Of a stretch of DNA of 64,000 nt, positions 34,733-46,918 are shown piece by piece. Origin of the DNA: Solenopsis invicta (taxonomy: Eukaryota > Arthropoda > Insecta > Hymenoptera > Formicidae); assembly GCF_016802725.1 (NCBI RefSeq), contig NC_052671.1, forward strand, positions 14,093,231 to 14,157,230, read 5' to 3'. The notes under the pieces are model-generated. The model saw only the letters and a program-made list of their open reading frames with translations. It ran no database searches and was not told the origin of the DNA. A program made the position numbers and the translations under genes. Position 1 is the first letter of the stretch, and every line of letters starts with the position of its first letter.

Positions 34733-36399
34733 TGTACAGTTAATTACGGAAAGTATCCCGGTACTTTTTATCGGCTTGTCCGAGTACGAAAATATTGTTC
34801 AGCGAGTCAACTACGTACTAGCAGTCGAAAAACTTCTTACCAGTATAATACTAAGCGGATGCTATCGTTCGTAACTTTTCGCGAGCAAAAAGCAAGCAGA
34901 CATATCAGCCGGAGAAATGAGAGAAAAACTTTTTTGTCGCTACATGTACGTTTTCATGCGTATTCGACCACGAGCCGTAAAATCAACTCGAATGAAGTTT
35001 TAATTAGAGTATTATAAGCATTAAAATGAAGCTTTGATAGACTAATTAACATTTTTGTATATTTCATACAAAGCCAATTTTCTGAAATGAATTTTATATG
35101 TGATCTATTTATTATACGCTTTAATTACATTTAGCAAATAAATAGCAAATAAATTATTTTTGAGATTAAAACGGTGACAAAATTTCCAATACGATTTCCA
35201 AATTTTATTTTTGTGCTTATTGACAAAGACAAATTTTATTTGTAATTCTAGTAATAGCAGTAATAGTGGTTGTGATGGTAGTGGTAGTGGTTGTAGTAGA
35301 GGTAGTAATAGTAGTAATGGAAGTGGGTAGGACTATATCAATCTCTAGATCTAAAATGTTCCTCTGTGATTCTTGCTAAGACCTTCTTTTTTCTTAGATT
35401 TAATACAGAGAGATGGTCCCTAGGCTTTAACACAGCCACCCAGACTTTTTTTTATACTTGGCATAGTCCCAAGTTCTTATGCAGCCCTAGTTACTTAGGC
35501 AACACTCTTGAGCCTGCCCTAAAATCCGAGGTTTTCTTAGCGTAATCTTTAAAAAATATGTAGGATGACTTTGGCAAAGGTACTGTCGACGGCATATACA
35601 TTCCGAAAGGTGATTAATTAAAAAAGTTTGGATGAATTCAACCTGGATCTTTGATACAGAGACGCGCGACTTTTTATGCCACGATCACCCTTTGATTTTA
35701 TATGTAAAAAAAAATAGAATTTTTTTTTTGTGCATTTGCTTTCCGTTGAAAGAGGAGAAAGAGAGGAATTTAACCAAAACAGCGATGTCCCAGCGAGAAA
35801 GCGCAAACACATCACGGAGATGAGTAAACAACTCCCGGCACGTGAACGAAGCTGTCCTCTTTTAGGATAACTCTTTCCCCCATTTATTCATTGCGTTTGG
35901 TTGGTTTATCGTTTAAATTACGATTGAATCTTTTGATGCGAAATTTTTACCAACCTTTATCGATCTTGAAGAATTGGATAAAGATTAAAGGCTGAAAGAG
36001 AAGTTACGTCGTTGGTCGTCGACTCGTGAAAATCAGATTAAAGTGATTTAATAGGAGTTAAAATAAAGCACGCCAAGTTTTCAAGCAGAAAATTGAAAAC
36101 GAGGCAATTATATACGTGTGTGTTTCATGTTCCATTGGTTTTTTATGGCAGTAATTGAAAACGGAAAAGTTTTGTGATTATTAATTAAAACAATACGGCG
36201 TTACGTTTAAATTCGTTCGAAAATTACTACGGCAGTGTATTACAGCGAAAATTTATTAAATATCGATTTTGCTGTAAAATCGTATTGCACCTCTAAAATT
36301 TGGCACGGAGAATTGAATTCTTTTTAAAGGAGCTTTCATCAAATGATCAGTATGCACTACTTTTACTTAATTTTTTGTTGCGCTTTTAATGAGAAAGAA
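34733..36399. other. No recognised gene
   Basis: Mixed composition with the trinucleotide repeat at 35249. Short frames only. Confidence 0.45.
35249..35330. repeat. (GTA/GTG)n imperfect trinucleotide repeat
   Basis: Runs of GTAATAGTAGTGGTAGTGG-like triplets over about 80 bases. Not part of a long open frame. Confidence 0.85.
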
Positions 36400-36990
36400 T
36401 ATTTTTATAAAACATTCATATCTTGGATAACATTTATTAAATAATATGATAAAATCTTATCTAAAAATTATAATTTGCAGTTATGTAAGTATATTTACAA
36501 GAATGGAAGTGTAGAATTATCTTTTATCAAATATTAACTGTTTACGCAATTAATTTTAAAATGGTATTTCAGCAAAACTTTGACGATATGGCGAATCATC
36601 TGAATAGTATCTATATTTGCAAAATTAAGTTTAGAAAGAAATTGTTTAACACTTTAAAAAAATATTTTATCTGTAATATATCTAAAGCATTTAGAAATAT
36701 AATCAATATACGTGTTTATAAAAATGGATAATTATTTCTAAATTATAATGTACAAATATTGCAGCATGAAATATTACACATTCAGCATGCTATCGTTTTA
36801 AAAAATTCAAACAAGTTTTGAAATAATGGTTAAACATTTATAGTATACTTATCAAACTTAAATTTGTCCAATTTTGATAAATATTATTTAGAAATTTTAT
36901 TTCGACAAAATTGATAAATGACACCTTATTCTAGCACAATTATTGTAAAATCTTCATCAATTTATAAAACCATTATTGTATAATATTTGC
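36400..36990 (+). repeat. Interspersed repeat family Z, copy
   Basis: Shares GGCGAATCATCTGAATAG-type, TTTAGAAAGAAATTGTTTAA, AAGCATTTAGAAATATAATC, ATATTGCAGCATGAAATATT and CATTATTGTATAATATT blocks with 52150-52745. No open frame is kept between copies. Confidence 0.75.
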
Positions 36991-39900
36991 ACAATATACG
37001 TAATTATTGTACACTTAAGTAGTTTTACAAATAAATGTTTAGACAAATGCACAATGTGTGCATCGTAAAACAAAAAGTAACGAAATCGTACATAGAAGAA
37101 TCACATATTTTAAATTCACTTTAGTGAGATGTTCTCGAAAAGCATAACTGCTCTGCGGAGGCAACAAAGTTGCGCAGGCATTCAATGTTTTAGAACCTTA
37201 ACTCCCTTTGATTTTATATTCTTTAGGTCTGCGTTAGAAATGCGTCTCCGTAGGGCTCCTTTGCTTTTCTACTTTATTCGCCGTACACCTCACGCTACGA
37301 CTCTATCCTGCCTCAGTGGCGCATAATCCAGTTTACGTATCGCGAGAGACGAATCATCCGTTTGCATTTTACGATATGAGGTCGTATGAATATTTGGCCG
37401 TCTGCCTCTCCGCACACAGGCAAAAGTTACGTATTCAGAAAACGGTTCTCGAACACCGTCGCGGCTGGACGGGGACCAAGAACACGAAACTCTCCGGGAA
37501 CTGGACTGTATCCTCTAAAGATACTCCTCGCTTCATCTACTTATGCATCCTAATCCGCGATATCCTCAATACGAATTTACGTATGGCCGTCACCCTGGTG
37601 CATCGCTTCCGCCCGACTTGCGACGATGCCTGTCATTTATGGCGAATCGATTCCCATTGTGAAAGCGGGAATGCGACGCGACGTGGGAAAACGTGTGTGT
37701 TTGTCTACTTCAGTTCGAATCTCTACGCGAGGTGTTCCCATTGATATGTTATTCGGATCAGCTGTATGAAATGAAATTTTAAGACCAAGTGAAATTGTGT
37801 GCGTCTTATACATAAATGAATATCTCATCTTCTTTTTACGCAACGATGCACGCTTGTGCGAAGACATGAAAACGCATTTCTATTTTTTCGGGGGTTGGGG
37901 GGAGGGGAAAGATTTGCACTGCTTCAGCCGTGAAGCGATATAGATGAGAGTTTCATTAATCATCTCGAATGATTACTTTCGCGGCATTCACCGATGTCTT
38001 CGCACCACGAGAGTACATATATCCGCTGTGTATTCACAGTAGCGGTACACGAGTAAGTTTCATATCGTAACGACACGACGCGCTGTCTGTGTTGCCAGTT
38101 TTATGCCACTTCTTCTCATGCATCTCCTCTTTATCTTCCCGTTTGGAATAGTCGCAACTTTGGGGTGGATCGGGAAGAGCAGACACGATTTTGCGACCGT
38201 CTTAATGACGGTGGAATGAAGGAGGTGGTGAATTTTAATCAGAAGATCCTTGTCGCCCTAATGGATTGCCAGGCGCGAAGGGACGCCGACTAATCACAAT
38301 TTGTCGCTCGTTTCGGTGGCGCTGCCCAACCAATTGGCGCAGTTTGCTCCGTTCATAGTCTAAACTTGAATTAATTTTACATCGGTTTATATCATTTGTT
38401 TATACTTAAATCTTTATTTTATTGTCGACTGATTACCAAAACTGAATAAAGATAATAAATATAGGAAATATTGTTATTCTTCTTGCGTTTTGGTATTGTT
38501 TTGTATTTTTTTATAAATATTATAAACGAATAGACCGTTCCGCAAAGTATTATTTTATCATTTATTTCTCATATTATCGCCTTGCGTGTTACATCAAAAT
38601 GCGAGAAACTCGATTCTCACAAATTTGTTCGGATATGTTTCTTTGCTATTAAATGTGAAAACGAATGAACCAACATTTTTAAATAATTTTAACTCTTCAA
38701 CTAATAGCGGCACTTCTTCATGCCTGTCATTATTACAAGCTTCAAGCTTGTACGTAAGGATTAATCGAAACCGAGAGATAAGAAAAGGCGAAGTGAAGAG
38801 GCGGAACGTGCGCGCCGAGTTCGAAAAAGTAGTAAGGAAGTCCCGGAGTGGCAATGGGCGCACCTACCACCACGTCTTCGCATCGCACGAGATTCGAATC
38901 ACGCCTGTCTCCTCCCTCGTTTTCTCTCGTATTTTTCTCCTCCTTTCTGGCGCGCTACTCGTTTCGCCTTTCGTCTTTCGGGCACGTCAGCCTTCTTTCA
39001 GACATCCTCCATCGTCTTCTTTACCTCTTCCGCCACTACGCCGTGAAATTGCTATTTTCATTTTCTATTTTCACCAGCTTTCGCAAACGAACCGATCGAA
39101 TCACGGCCACATACTGTTGACCGCCGTTCTATTCCGAGTTCGACTCGGTTTAACTTGTATGTTCTATTTCGTTAAGTAATTGCATCAATAAATACACGGT
39201 ATAAATGACTAACTGTGATTTCTGTGGTATAATGTATAATACATTGGCATAATTGAAGGATTTCCTACAAAAGTTAAAAAGCCCAACACTTAAAGTTTCA
39301 GGAAATAAAGAACTTGCCATCTTTAACATGTATTTACGTAGTATAAATATAATAATTTTTCTCCACACATAAGTAGCAAAGGTACGTATGCTCAATAACA
39401 TATCGTGGATTAGAATTGGCTTTATTGCTATTTTTGCTATTGACATGTAACAAACATGTGAGAACAAAATCATTAGCTTTGATTAATATTTTGTATATTT
39501 AAGAAATAAAAAAACTTGTTTGGTTCTTGCAGAAATTTTATACATTCACCATTTATTTATCCTATAATATTTTACTTTTATTTTTTTTCATAACGTAATA
39601 ATAGAGATAAAAGAGGAAGTATATTATTTATCGTATAAAGCAATAGTTTCTTATTATTTTATTTACAAAATATTATAAGTTGCCTTAAAAGAAAAACATT
39701 TACTTTTTTTTATATTTCTCTTTGTACAAATACGAAATAGGTTTTTTCCAGACGTACAATACCATAGAATAAGGAAAACTAGATTTTGATTAATATTTTG
39801 GGAACCCATTAAAAAAAAAACAGAAACAAATTCTGAACTTACATATTTGATTTTTAAAGAATTTTATTATTTATTACTTATTTATATTTTGTGTTTTCTA

Positions 39901-40479
39901 TCTGCTTTTTGCTGAAATAAACTTTTCATTTTACTGATAGAAAATGATTTAACGCAATAACTCAAATAAAAAATATACTTGTTTAGTTTTTATAGAAAAC
40001 GCAAAACCCTTCAACTAATGTTTAACATTCGTAGAAGTAACTAGTTGCAGTGCTTCTCTTTATCTTTCTTAAAAAATTAATTCGTTACCGTTATGAATTA
40101 CCGATGCCGAGAAAGTTATATAATACAGTTTAGTTACTCAAAAAATAATCGTTACTTATCAATTACTTTTCTGTTAACTTTCTGTAACATTTGTGCATAG
40201 CTATTATATTTTAAATACAAGAATCTTACATTTCTATCGTTCTTATTTTTTACTTAATATTTTAATTATTTTACTTACTATATTAAACATTAAATTGAAT
40301 GTTAAATTATTTTATATACAGTTTTATATTCTGTTCCACAAAAAAGTATACGGCATTTAATTAAGATTACTATAGCGTCATTTCTTTTATAACATTGAAA
40401 AGCTTGAAGCGTGTTCTTTTGCACAATATGTGCTTTGTTGTCATTCAGAGCATTACCTTTTGTTAAAAATCTTCAAAAT
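36991..40479. other. No recognised gene
   Basis: GC-richer stretches at 37.1-38.3 and 38.7-39.15 kb contain frames of 142 and 197 codons without any domain; the 197-codon frame crosses a pyrimidine-rich tract and looks random. 39.2-40.5 kb is AT-rich. Confidence 0.4.
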
Positions 40480-41000
40480 GAGTGCAAAGTATCTCCAGCG
40501 TTATGAAGTGTTTTTAATTTTACATCAAAGAGAACCAAAATTATAGTACGCTTTAAAATGACTTAGAAAGTTAAAATCATTCGTTCAAAAGTGAATGAAT
40601 ATTAAATAATGAGAAACGTTGACCTACCACAGAAAGAGGTTTAATCCGTACGACGACGCCAAGAAAAGACAAAACGATCATTCGTCTGTTTGATCAAAAT
40701 CTTATGATAATATTGCATCAAGTTCAGGATCAGCTTTGTAAAAAGGGTATAAATGTTGAGATAAACACTATTAGAAGTTGTTTACATGAATCAAAGATAG
40801 AATATTGTTCAACAATCAAAAAATTTTTTTCACACAAAAATATTAAATGTCACAAAACGACTGGCATGAGCTCATGAAATTTTGAGTAAAGATTGGGATA
40901 ACGTTATCTACATGAATTATAAATTAAGAGGAAAATCTGTTTATGCTCTTAAGCAGCAGTCAATCAAAATCAGGAAATTATGATGCTCTCTACTTCATAA
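40480..41000 (+). pseudogene. Tc1/mariner transposase relic
   Basis: Fragments in succession match a Tc1-type transposase. There is the end of the helix-turn-helix region (KSFVQK near 40576), the GRPR-like linker (RTTTPRKDKTIIRLFDQN from about 40647), then GINVEINTIRSCLHESKI, and after a frame change AHEILSKDWDNVIYMNY, the block just before the first catalytic Asp. The DDE catalytic core beyond that is not recognisable, and a TGA and other stops interrupt the frames. Terminal inverted repeats could not be fixed; the element probably spans about 40.32-41.3 kb. Confidence 0.7.
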
Positions 41001-41430
41001 ATATACTGAAAAACTAATTAAAAATATATTAAAATGATACCAAGCAATAATTGACAATGAGGGCGAATAAACTCATTACTCGATAATTATGCAATACCTT
41101 TGTGAGTCTATCTTTGAAATACTGTAATCTTTTTCTTAGATTGTGTGTTTTCTATATTCTGTCGTACATTTTCTTTTAAACTATATGGTAAATTATCATT
41201 ATTTTAAACACTTAACAATAATATATATTTAATCTAATAATTTGTTGAATTGTTTACAATAAATCCTGAAATATGTTAAAATTATGGGGGTCAATTTTTT
41301 TCAGCCAAAAGTTCAGATTTAAATTTTATGATACAATCATCGTAAATCAATGTTCTTATCTAGGGCTCGTTTTAAAGTCTCAAATTTAATACTTACATGA
41401 TAGTTATCTTAAAGATCCTGGTAAACGCAT

Positions 41431-41846
41431 TGTTACGTATTCTTATTCTGATTATTAATAGCCAATTACAAGAGAGATAATCTCACAAGGAAGATCGTTT
41501 CTCTTGATTTGTCAGTACAAAAGCGTGGAGACAACCGATGTATCAGAGGGTATAAATAGCTAGCGAGCGTTAAACACAACACACTTCTCACGACATACAC
41601 ACATTTTCTATTTCTATATTTCTGCCGAGTCGTTTACATATATTATTGGAGCGGCAGCCTCCCATTCACAGAGATCGGTCAAATAACAAGCATCCACAAC
41701 GACTGTAATTTGAACGAGGCCTTCACTAGGCGAGTAACGAAATAAAATCCTGGGGTATAAGGAACGGAATATTCTTTTCATTGATTCGTCGCGTCGATCT
41801 CCCACGCCGAATTATTTGTCTTGGATCCTTGCAGAGAACAATAACA
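41431..41846 (+). repeat. Possible solo LTR
   Basis: Begins TGTTACGTATTC and ends GAACAATAACA (TG...CA). It contains a TATA box GGGTATAAATAG (about 41549), an initiator-like CACAACACACTTC about 30 bases on, and a poly(A) signal AATAAA near 41741, in the order expected for an LTR. No matching second LTR or internal domain is next to it, and the flanks (CGCAT / TACAT) match at only 3 of 5 bases. It could instead be a host promoter. Confidence 0.35.
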
Positions 41847-42135
41847 TACATATTTGGGACGCTCTACCGTTGGCAATTAAAATCTGGGATAACGAGTCGG
41901 CTTACAACCGACACAATTTTCCGAAACACGCATATTGTTAATGACTTTTGAAATATATAAGGTAACTTTAAAAGTAACTACTATATTAGTTACGATTTAA
42001 CAAGAAAAAAATGTAACTAAATTAAATTACAGTTTTAGAGTTAGAAAGAAAGGAACAAACCTAAGTTTTTTTAGTTCTTGAATAGAGTAACTCTAAGTAA
42101 CAAGTTATTTCCCAACGGTTATTCTGCAACAAATG

Positions 42136-42155
42136 GGAGAGAGAGAGAGAGAGAG
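42136..42155. repeat. (GA)n microsatellite
   Basis: About nine GA units; a second GA-rich stretch lies at 42350-42372. Confidence 0.9.
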
Positions 42156-42730
42156 CAATAGAAGGAAGAGAAAGAACAGTACCCGCAACGGGTGAGAGAG
42201 AACCGATGTGTGTTACATTTCCTCAAACTATTGTTGTTAAACTAATTTTAATAAATTGATATGAAATTAATATAAAGTTTTAAGTAATAGTTGGATGTAA
42301 AATCGTTTTAATTAAATTAAATTAATAGAAAACTATATAGAAAAGAGACAGACGGCGAGAGAGGGAGAGAGCAATATAGGAGTAAGGCAGGTTTCCCCAC
42401 AGACTTAGGAAACTATAGACCCCAAGCATAAACTGCTATCTTAGACAAGGGAGAGTGTGATAATCGACGTAAAGATAAAAAACGGCCATAGCCTTATGGA
42501 CCATAAGCCAAATTCGGTTAGACTCGGCTCATTTACGAATACGTGAAGGATTGTGTAACCAAGTTCAGCCGATATTTCCCCTTTCCGTGTTTATCACCAT
42601 TCCCGCAGGCGTACGCTCGGTCTATAATTTTCTATGTCTTTGGGTTCTTCATTATGTAAGATCATCCGTCGAATCTAAAAATACACGCTCCACACTCTTT
42701 TCGGGAGTGACTATGCCCTTTGACGTCCCA

Positions 42731-42829
42731 AACACACACACACACACACACGCACGCGCGCGCACGCGCGCACACACACGCACGCACGCACGCATGCACG
42801 CACACACGCACGCACGCAGCACGCACACA
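42731..42829. repeat. (CA)/(CG) compound microsatellite
   Basis: CA run followed by mixed CGCACG units for about 100 bases. Open on several frames as Thr/His/Ala repeats, which is an artefact of the repeat. Confidence 0.95.
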
Positions 42830-42851
42830 TACCATATACGTATATACATAC

Positions 42852-42907
42852 ACTAACACTAGTGGTCCAGAAACGATCTCTACGCATCTATTAGTACTAG
42901 TGTTAGT
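42852..42907. repeat. Perfect 12-bp-arm hairpin
   Basis: ACTAACACTAGT (42852-42863) and ACTAGTGTTAGT (42896-42907) are exact complements around a 32-base loop, just after a CA/CG-rich tract. Confidence 0.6.
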
Positions 42908-43557
42908 AAATATTATATTTAAAGCTAAATAAAACCGAAACTGAAAGAGCATTAACATTTTGTCTTCCCAGAAAACCGACAGGCAGTAGTATAACATTAA
43001 TAGCCGAGCAGTACACTCGAAAATTCTATCGCAGCATTTTATTCTGTAATCTATTGATTTATTCATCATTATGGGTCGTACATCGTAATAGCTCGAATGC
43101 TCGTAGATACATTAGAAAAGAAATTATTACGTGTACCAAAATTTCGGATCTCAGCGTGCAGCAGAGAACTCAAGAAACAGCAGCACTTTGGCGACAAGTT
43201 TAAATTGCAAAAATTTGGAAGCTGCAACTAATTTGAAGGAACCTAGAATAGACGAATCCGTGTAAGTTCGCATCTTATTTGATTGGAAACTTAGCTTGAG
43301 GCATTAAATGTGTTCTTCTCAAAATTGCATTTTCGAAATCGGTATTTTGCTGTTGAACGGTTACACAATTTTTGTTGAAGTCAATATTTGAAACTTGTGA
43401 TAACTTTGTGAAAAAAAAATTGTAAAATGATTTTCCTGGGCTCATTTTAAAGAGCAAAACTTTTCGATTATCTCAATTAATTATTCTCGAAGTGTCTTTC
43501 GAAGTTGTCACAAATTTTAAATATCGACTTCAGCAAAAAATGAGTGACCGTATAACA

Positions 43558-44281
43558 GCAAAATTAAAAGATCATCTATTTTACTCTTCAAAAGAGAATG
43601 TAACATCGACAAAAATAATAAATCATAATAAAATTTTTCGAAAACATTTTACAGCTTAAAGTTTCTACATATTTTTTATATCAACTTTAAAAACATCTTA
43701 CTAATCTTTTACGGAACTATACAAATAAAGATACTCGTAAGTCAAAATTTGTTACAAATTTTGCAAGATTATTTGACGTGAATAAAAGATCGCAAACAAA
43801 TGCAGTTTACAACATTTGAAAGCGTGAATTTCTACCTTTAATTTGCATATTTGTTGAGCATTATACGATTTTTATTCACTTAATTATTCAACATTAAAGC
43901 AAAAAAAACCATTGTTGCTTCAGTGTTGAATAACACAGTGAAAAAAAAATGTACAATACTCAACAAATACGTAAATCAATTATAAAGATCCACGCTTCCG
44001 TACGCTGTAAACTACATTTGCGTGTGATTTTTATTTTACGTTGTGAAGCTTTGCAAAGTTTGTAAACAATTTTGTGATTTGACGCATCCCCATTTGAATG
44101 CGTGTAACTTCGTAAACAATCTGTAAATTGTTTAATGAATTATCAATCTCGAAATGAGAGATTTTAAGCTTTAAAATGCTTTTTTGAACCTGTTTTACGA
44201 TTATTTTTTTACGATATAAAGTTACACTTTTTGAATTTCGCCTATTTTTGAGAGTCAGAATAAGTGATGCTTTAATTTTGC
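43558..44281. repeat. Long foldback element, arms about 350 bp
   Basis: Reading outward from a centre near 43908, the two sides are inverted copies: AACATTAAAGCAA with TTGCTTCAGTGTTG, TTGTTGAGCATTATACG with GTACAATACTCAACAA, GCAGTTTACAACATTTGAAA with TACGCTGTAAACTAC, out to GCAAAATTAAAAGATC and GATGCTTTAATTTTGC. Identity falls with distance from the centre. No transposase inside. Confidence 0.7.
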
Positions 44282-45504
44282 CTTTGAGTATATAATAATA
44301 AAATATTAAATAATGTTTTCGAAAACAACAAAAAAAATGCGACGTTACTTTTTGTAAAAACTATTTTTTTATCTGCTTCAAAGAGCGCTTTGCTTCGATG
44401 AAACGATTGTACATACACTACAAAAGATTGACAATGAGCAATGTTTTTTTACTCACCATGTGAAGCGAGGAAAAGATTCGAGACAAAAACGCAAGATTAA
44501 TTAATAAATAGATACAAAATTAAAACGTTGTCAGCAACACAACTTCAAATCTCTCGAAATCACGCGTTGTAACAATACTTCTTGTCTGTATCACGGTCAA
44601 AATTATGGTCTTTGACTGTTCTCCGACTATTAATAAGCAGTACGGGCGATGAGATCGTGCGGGTGAAAACAAATTTACAAATAATATGTCAGAGCGTTAA
44701 AATCTTTCGAAGATACAAGTATAAACATGATGTAAATATTCAGTGTCAGCTTGTCTATTTAACTCATCGTTTTGGCACTTTATATGCAACATTTTGGGAG
44801 TCCTAATAATTTTTGTATATTATATTTATCTACATGTGTGTACATCTTTAACAAATACTAATATTGTTAACGAATAATTTATTAACTTTATTGTCATTAA
44901 AATAATACCGCTGATAAAGGCTCAGTTTAACACAAAAAAACGTCCAAGAATTGGTTATTATAATATCACATTTAACAAATTGTCATTCTAGAAAAATTCA
45001 AATTTGTTAAATGTGTACCTATTTTTTTTAATAAAAAGATGTATTAAATTTTTTATTATTTTAATCTGCTCGTTTTCTAAGACGTTTATTTACTTTTATT
45101 TGCTTATACCAACTTAGTATTATCACATTAACTAAATTTGTTATAAATTAATTAAATTAGGTTCTCTGATTTCAGTTCACCAGGCCAAGCAATAATAATT
45201 ATTGCAAAACGATTCTAACAAAGACTACTCTTAAAAGATTGTTCATATTTTCTTTATTTGTTAACATTTTATTGTAAAGTATTATAAATTAATTGTAAAA
45301 TACATATATTTGAATACGTTAACGTTTGTTTCAAAAAGTCTTCAAGTTTTTGTTTTCAAAAAAAAGATTCTCAAACATACATGTTCTTCCGATCATGCAA
45401 TTATAAATAATCACTTAATATTATCAATCAGCAGTAAGCAAGAAAAAAAAAACACTTCAAAGCGGTGTACTCATAAAATAATTAATATAAAATTATAAGT
45501 AACA
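44282..45504. other. AT-rich flank of the BED array
   Basis: No gene recognised. A short inverted repeat CACATTTAACAAATT / AAATTTGTTAAATGTG lies near 44970-45015. No clear TATA box in the 200 bases before the ATG at 45505. Confidence 0.4.
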
Positions 45505-46797
45505 ATGTCTCAAAATTTAGTGTGGCATTATTTCACCCTACATAGACGACCAGTAGCAGAATGCAAAATATGTAATGAATGGTATCATAGTGAGCAAGTG
45601 CTAAATTTAGAGAAACATCTGATACTTGAACATCCAGAAGTAATAACAAAAATACGTGAAAGTATTCGACGTACCGATTTAGCAGAATATTTTATATTCG
45701 ATGGAGCAAATTCTCAGGCAAAATGCATTATTGACAATTGCATTGTCAACATATTTAACGGAACAAGTTACTTAAAAGATCATCTTAGCAATCATGGTTT
45801 AAATGAACATGCACTTAAAAATGCACAAAGAAATCCAAACGGAACAGTATCACAGCCAATAGTCGCACAGGACAACGCAAGTACAAGTGCTAGTAATCAA
45901 CCGACTGATGCACATTCGCAAGGTACAGAAAATCTGGAAGAATTGCCTTAGGGCAATTCCAACAACTTGATATGGCGGTATTTCACACTAAACGGAAAGC
46001 CTTTTGCAAAATGCAATATTTGTAAAAGTTGCTACAAAGGTTCAAGTTTGGACAAATTTGAGCGACACTTGCGACTTTGTCATACAAAATTAATAGATGA
46101 AATGCGACATGAAATAGAAGAAGAAATTAGGCGTCATATCAATCTATCGTCATATTATGTGTGCGATACAGTACTTCCTCGAATAAGATGCAAGGTTGAT
46201 AATTGCATTCGCATTTTCAATATATTTTACGGAACAAAAAGATTAAAAGATTATTGGAGCATATATCATAAAGTACAGATGAATTTTAAAAGATCACTTG
46301 AGCAACTATATTACAAATAATATTGCAAGGAAGCTTAGAAGTGCACGAACAAATCCAAACGGAACAGCATCACAGCCAACAGCCGCAGAAGACAATGCAA
46401 GTGCAAATACCAGTAATCAACCAACTGATCCAATTTCGCAGGACACAGAGGATCCTGAAGAATTGCCATGGAGGAATTTCGATAGCTTGGTATGGCGATA
46501 TTACAAACCATATGGAAACCCTTATGCAAAATGTAATATCTGTAAAAAGCGCATCATAGGTCCAGCTTTGCATTTGAGCAACACTTGCTGCATTGTCATA
46601 GAAAACTAGTATATGAAATGCGATATGAAATAGATAAAGAAATTAGGCGTCTTAATCTATCGCCATATTTTGTTTGCGACACTAAACGTTCTCAAATAAT
46701 ATGCAATGTTAATAATTGCATTTACTTTCTCAATATATTTCACGGAACAAAAAAATTAAGAAATCATTTGATCAAATATCATGAACAACACTTGTCT
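45505..46797 (+). pseudogene. Three-unit BED-type zinc-finger array, broken
   Basis: Intronless coding array of three diverged tandem units. Each unit has a BED-type finger and then a second C-x4-C...H finger. Unit 1 (ATG at 45505, 148 codons) has Trp7, Phe10, Cys20, Cys23, His38 and His43 (C-x2-C-x14-H-x4-H) and a second finger with Cys74, Cys79, His93, His97. A Ser/Thr/Gln/Asn-rich linker with the start NPNGT and the end ELP separates units. Unit 1 ends at a TAG (45949) exactly where unit 3 has the Trp codon TGG. Unit 2 (to about 46320) stays in the same frame but is then shifted by a 43-bp duplication. Unit 3 (about 46330-46797) loses frame near 46570. BED fingers bind DNA and are common in hAT transposases and genes domesticated from them; no transposase core is visible here. 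Upstream DNA is AT-rich with no clear promoter. Probably a decayed domesticated or transposon-derived gene; unit 1 alone could still be translated. Confidence 0.75.
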
Positions 46798-46918
46798 TAA
46801 TAGAACTTGATTATTATTGCTCGTCCTTGGCCTGTTTGAAATTTTCGGTTTTAAGAAAAAAACAAACAAAACGAAATATAACGTTAAAAATACTAATTGA
46901 TGGAATACACAAGTTGCA

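Noticed and set aside
38586..39179. 197-codon plus-strand frame, the longest in the window
   Set aside because: Composition changes along the frame, it crosses a pyrimidine-rich tract, and no motif or domain is visible.
42551..43069. Cys/Val/Ala-rich and Thr/His-rich frames
   Set aside because: Translation of the CA/CG repeat.
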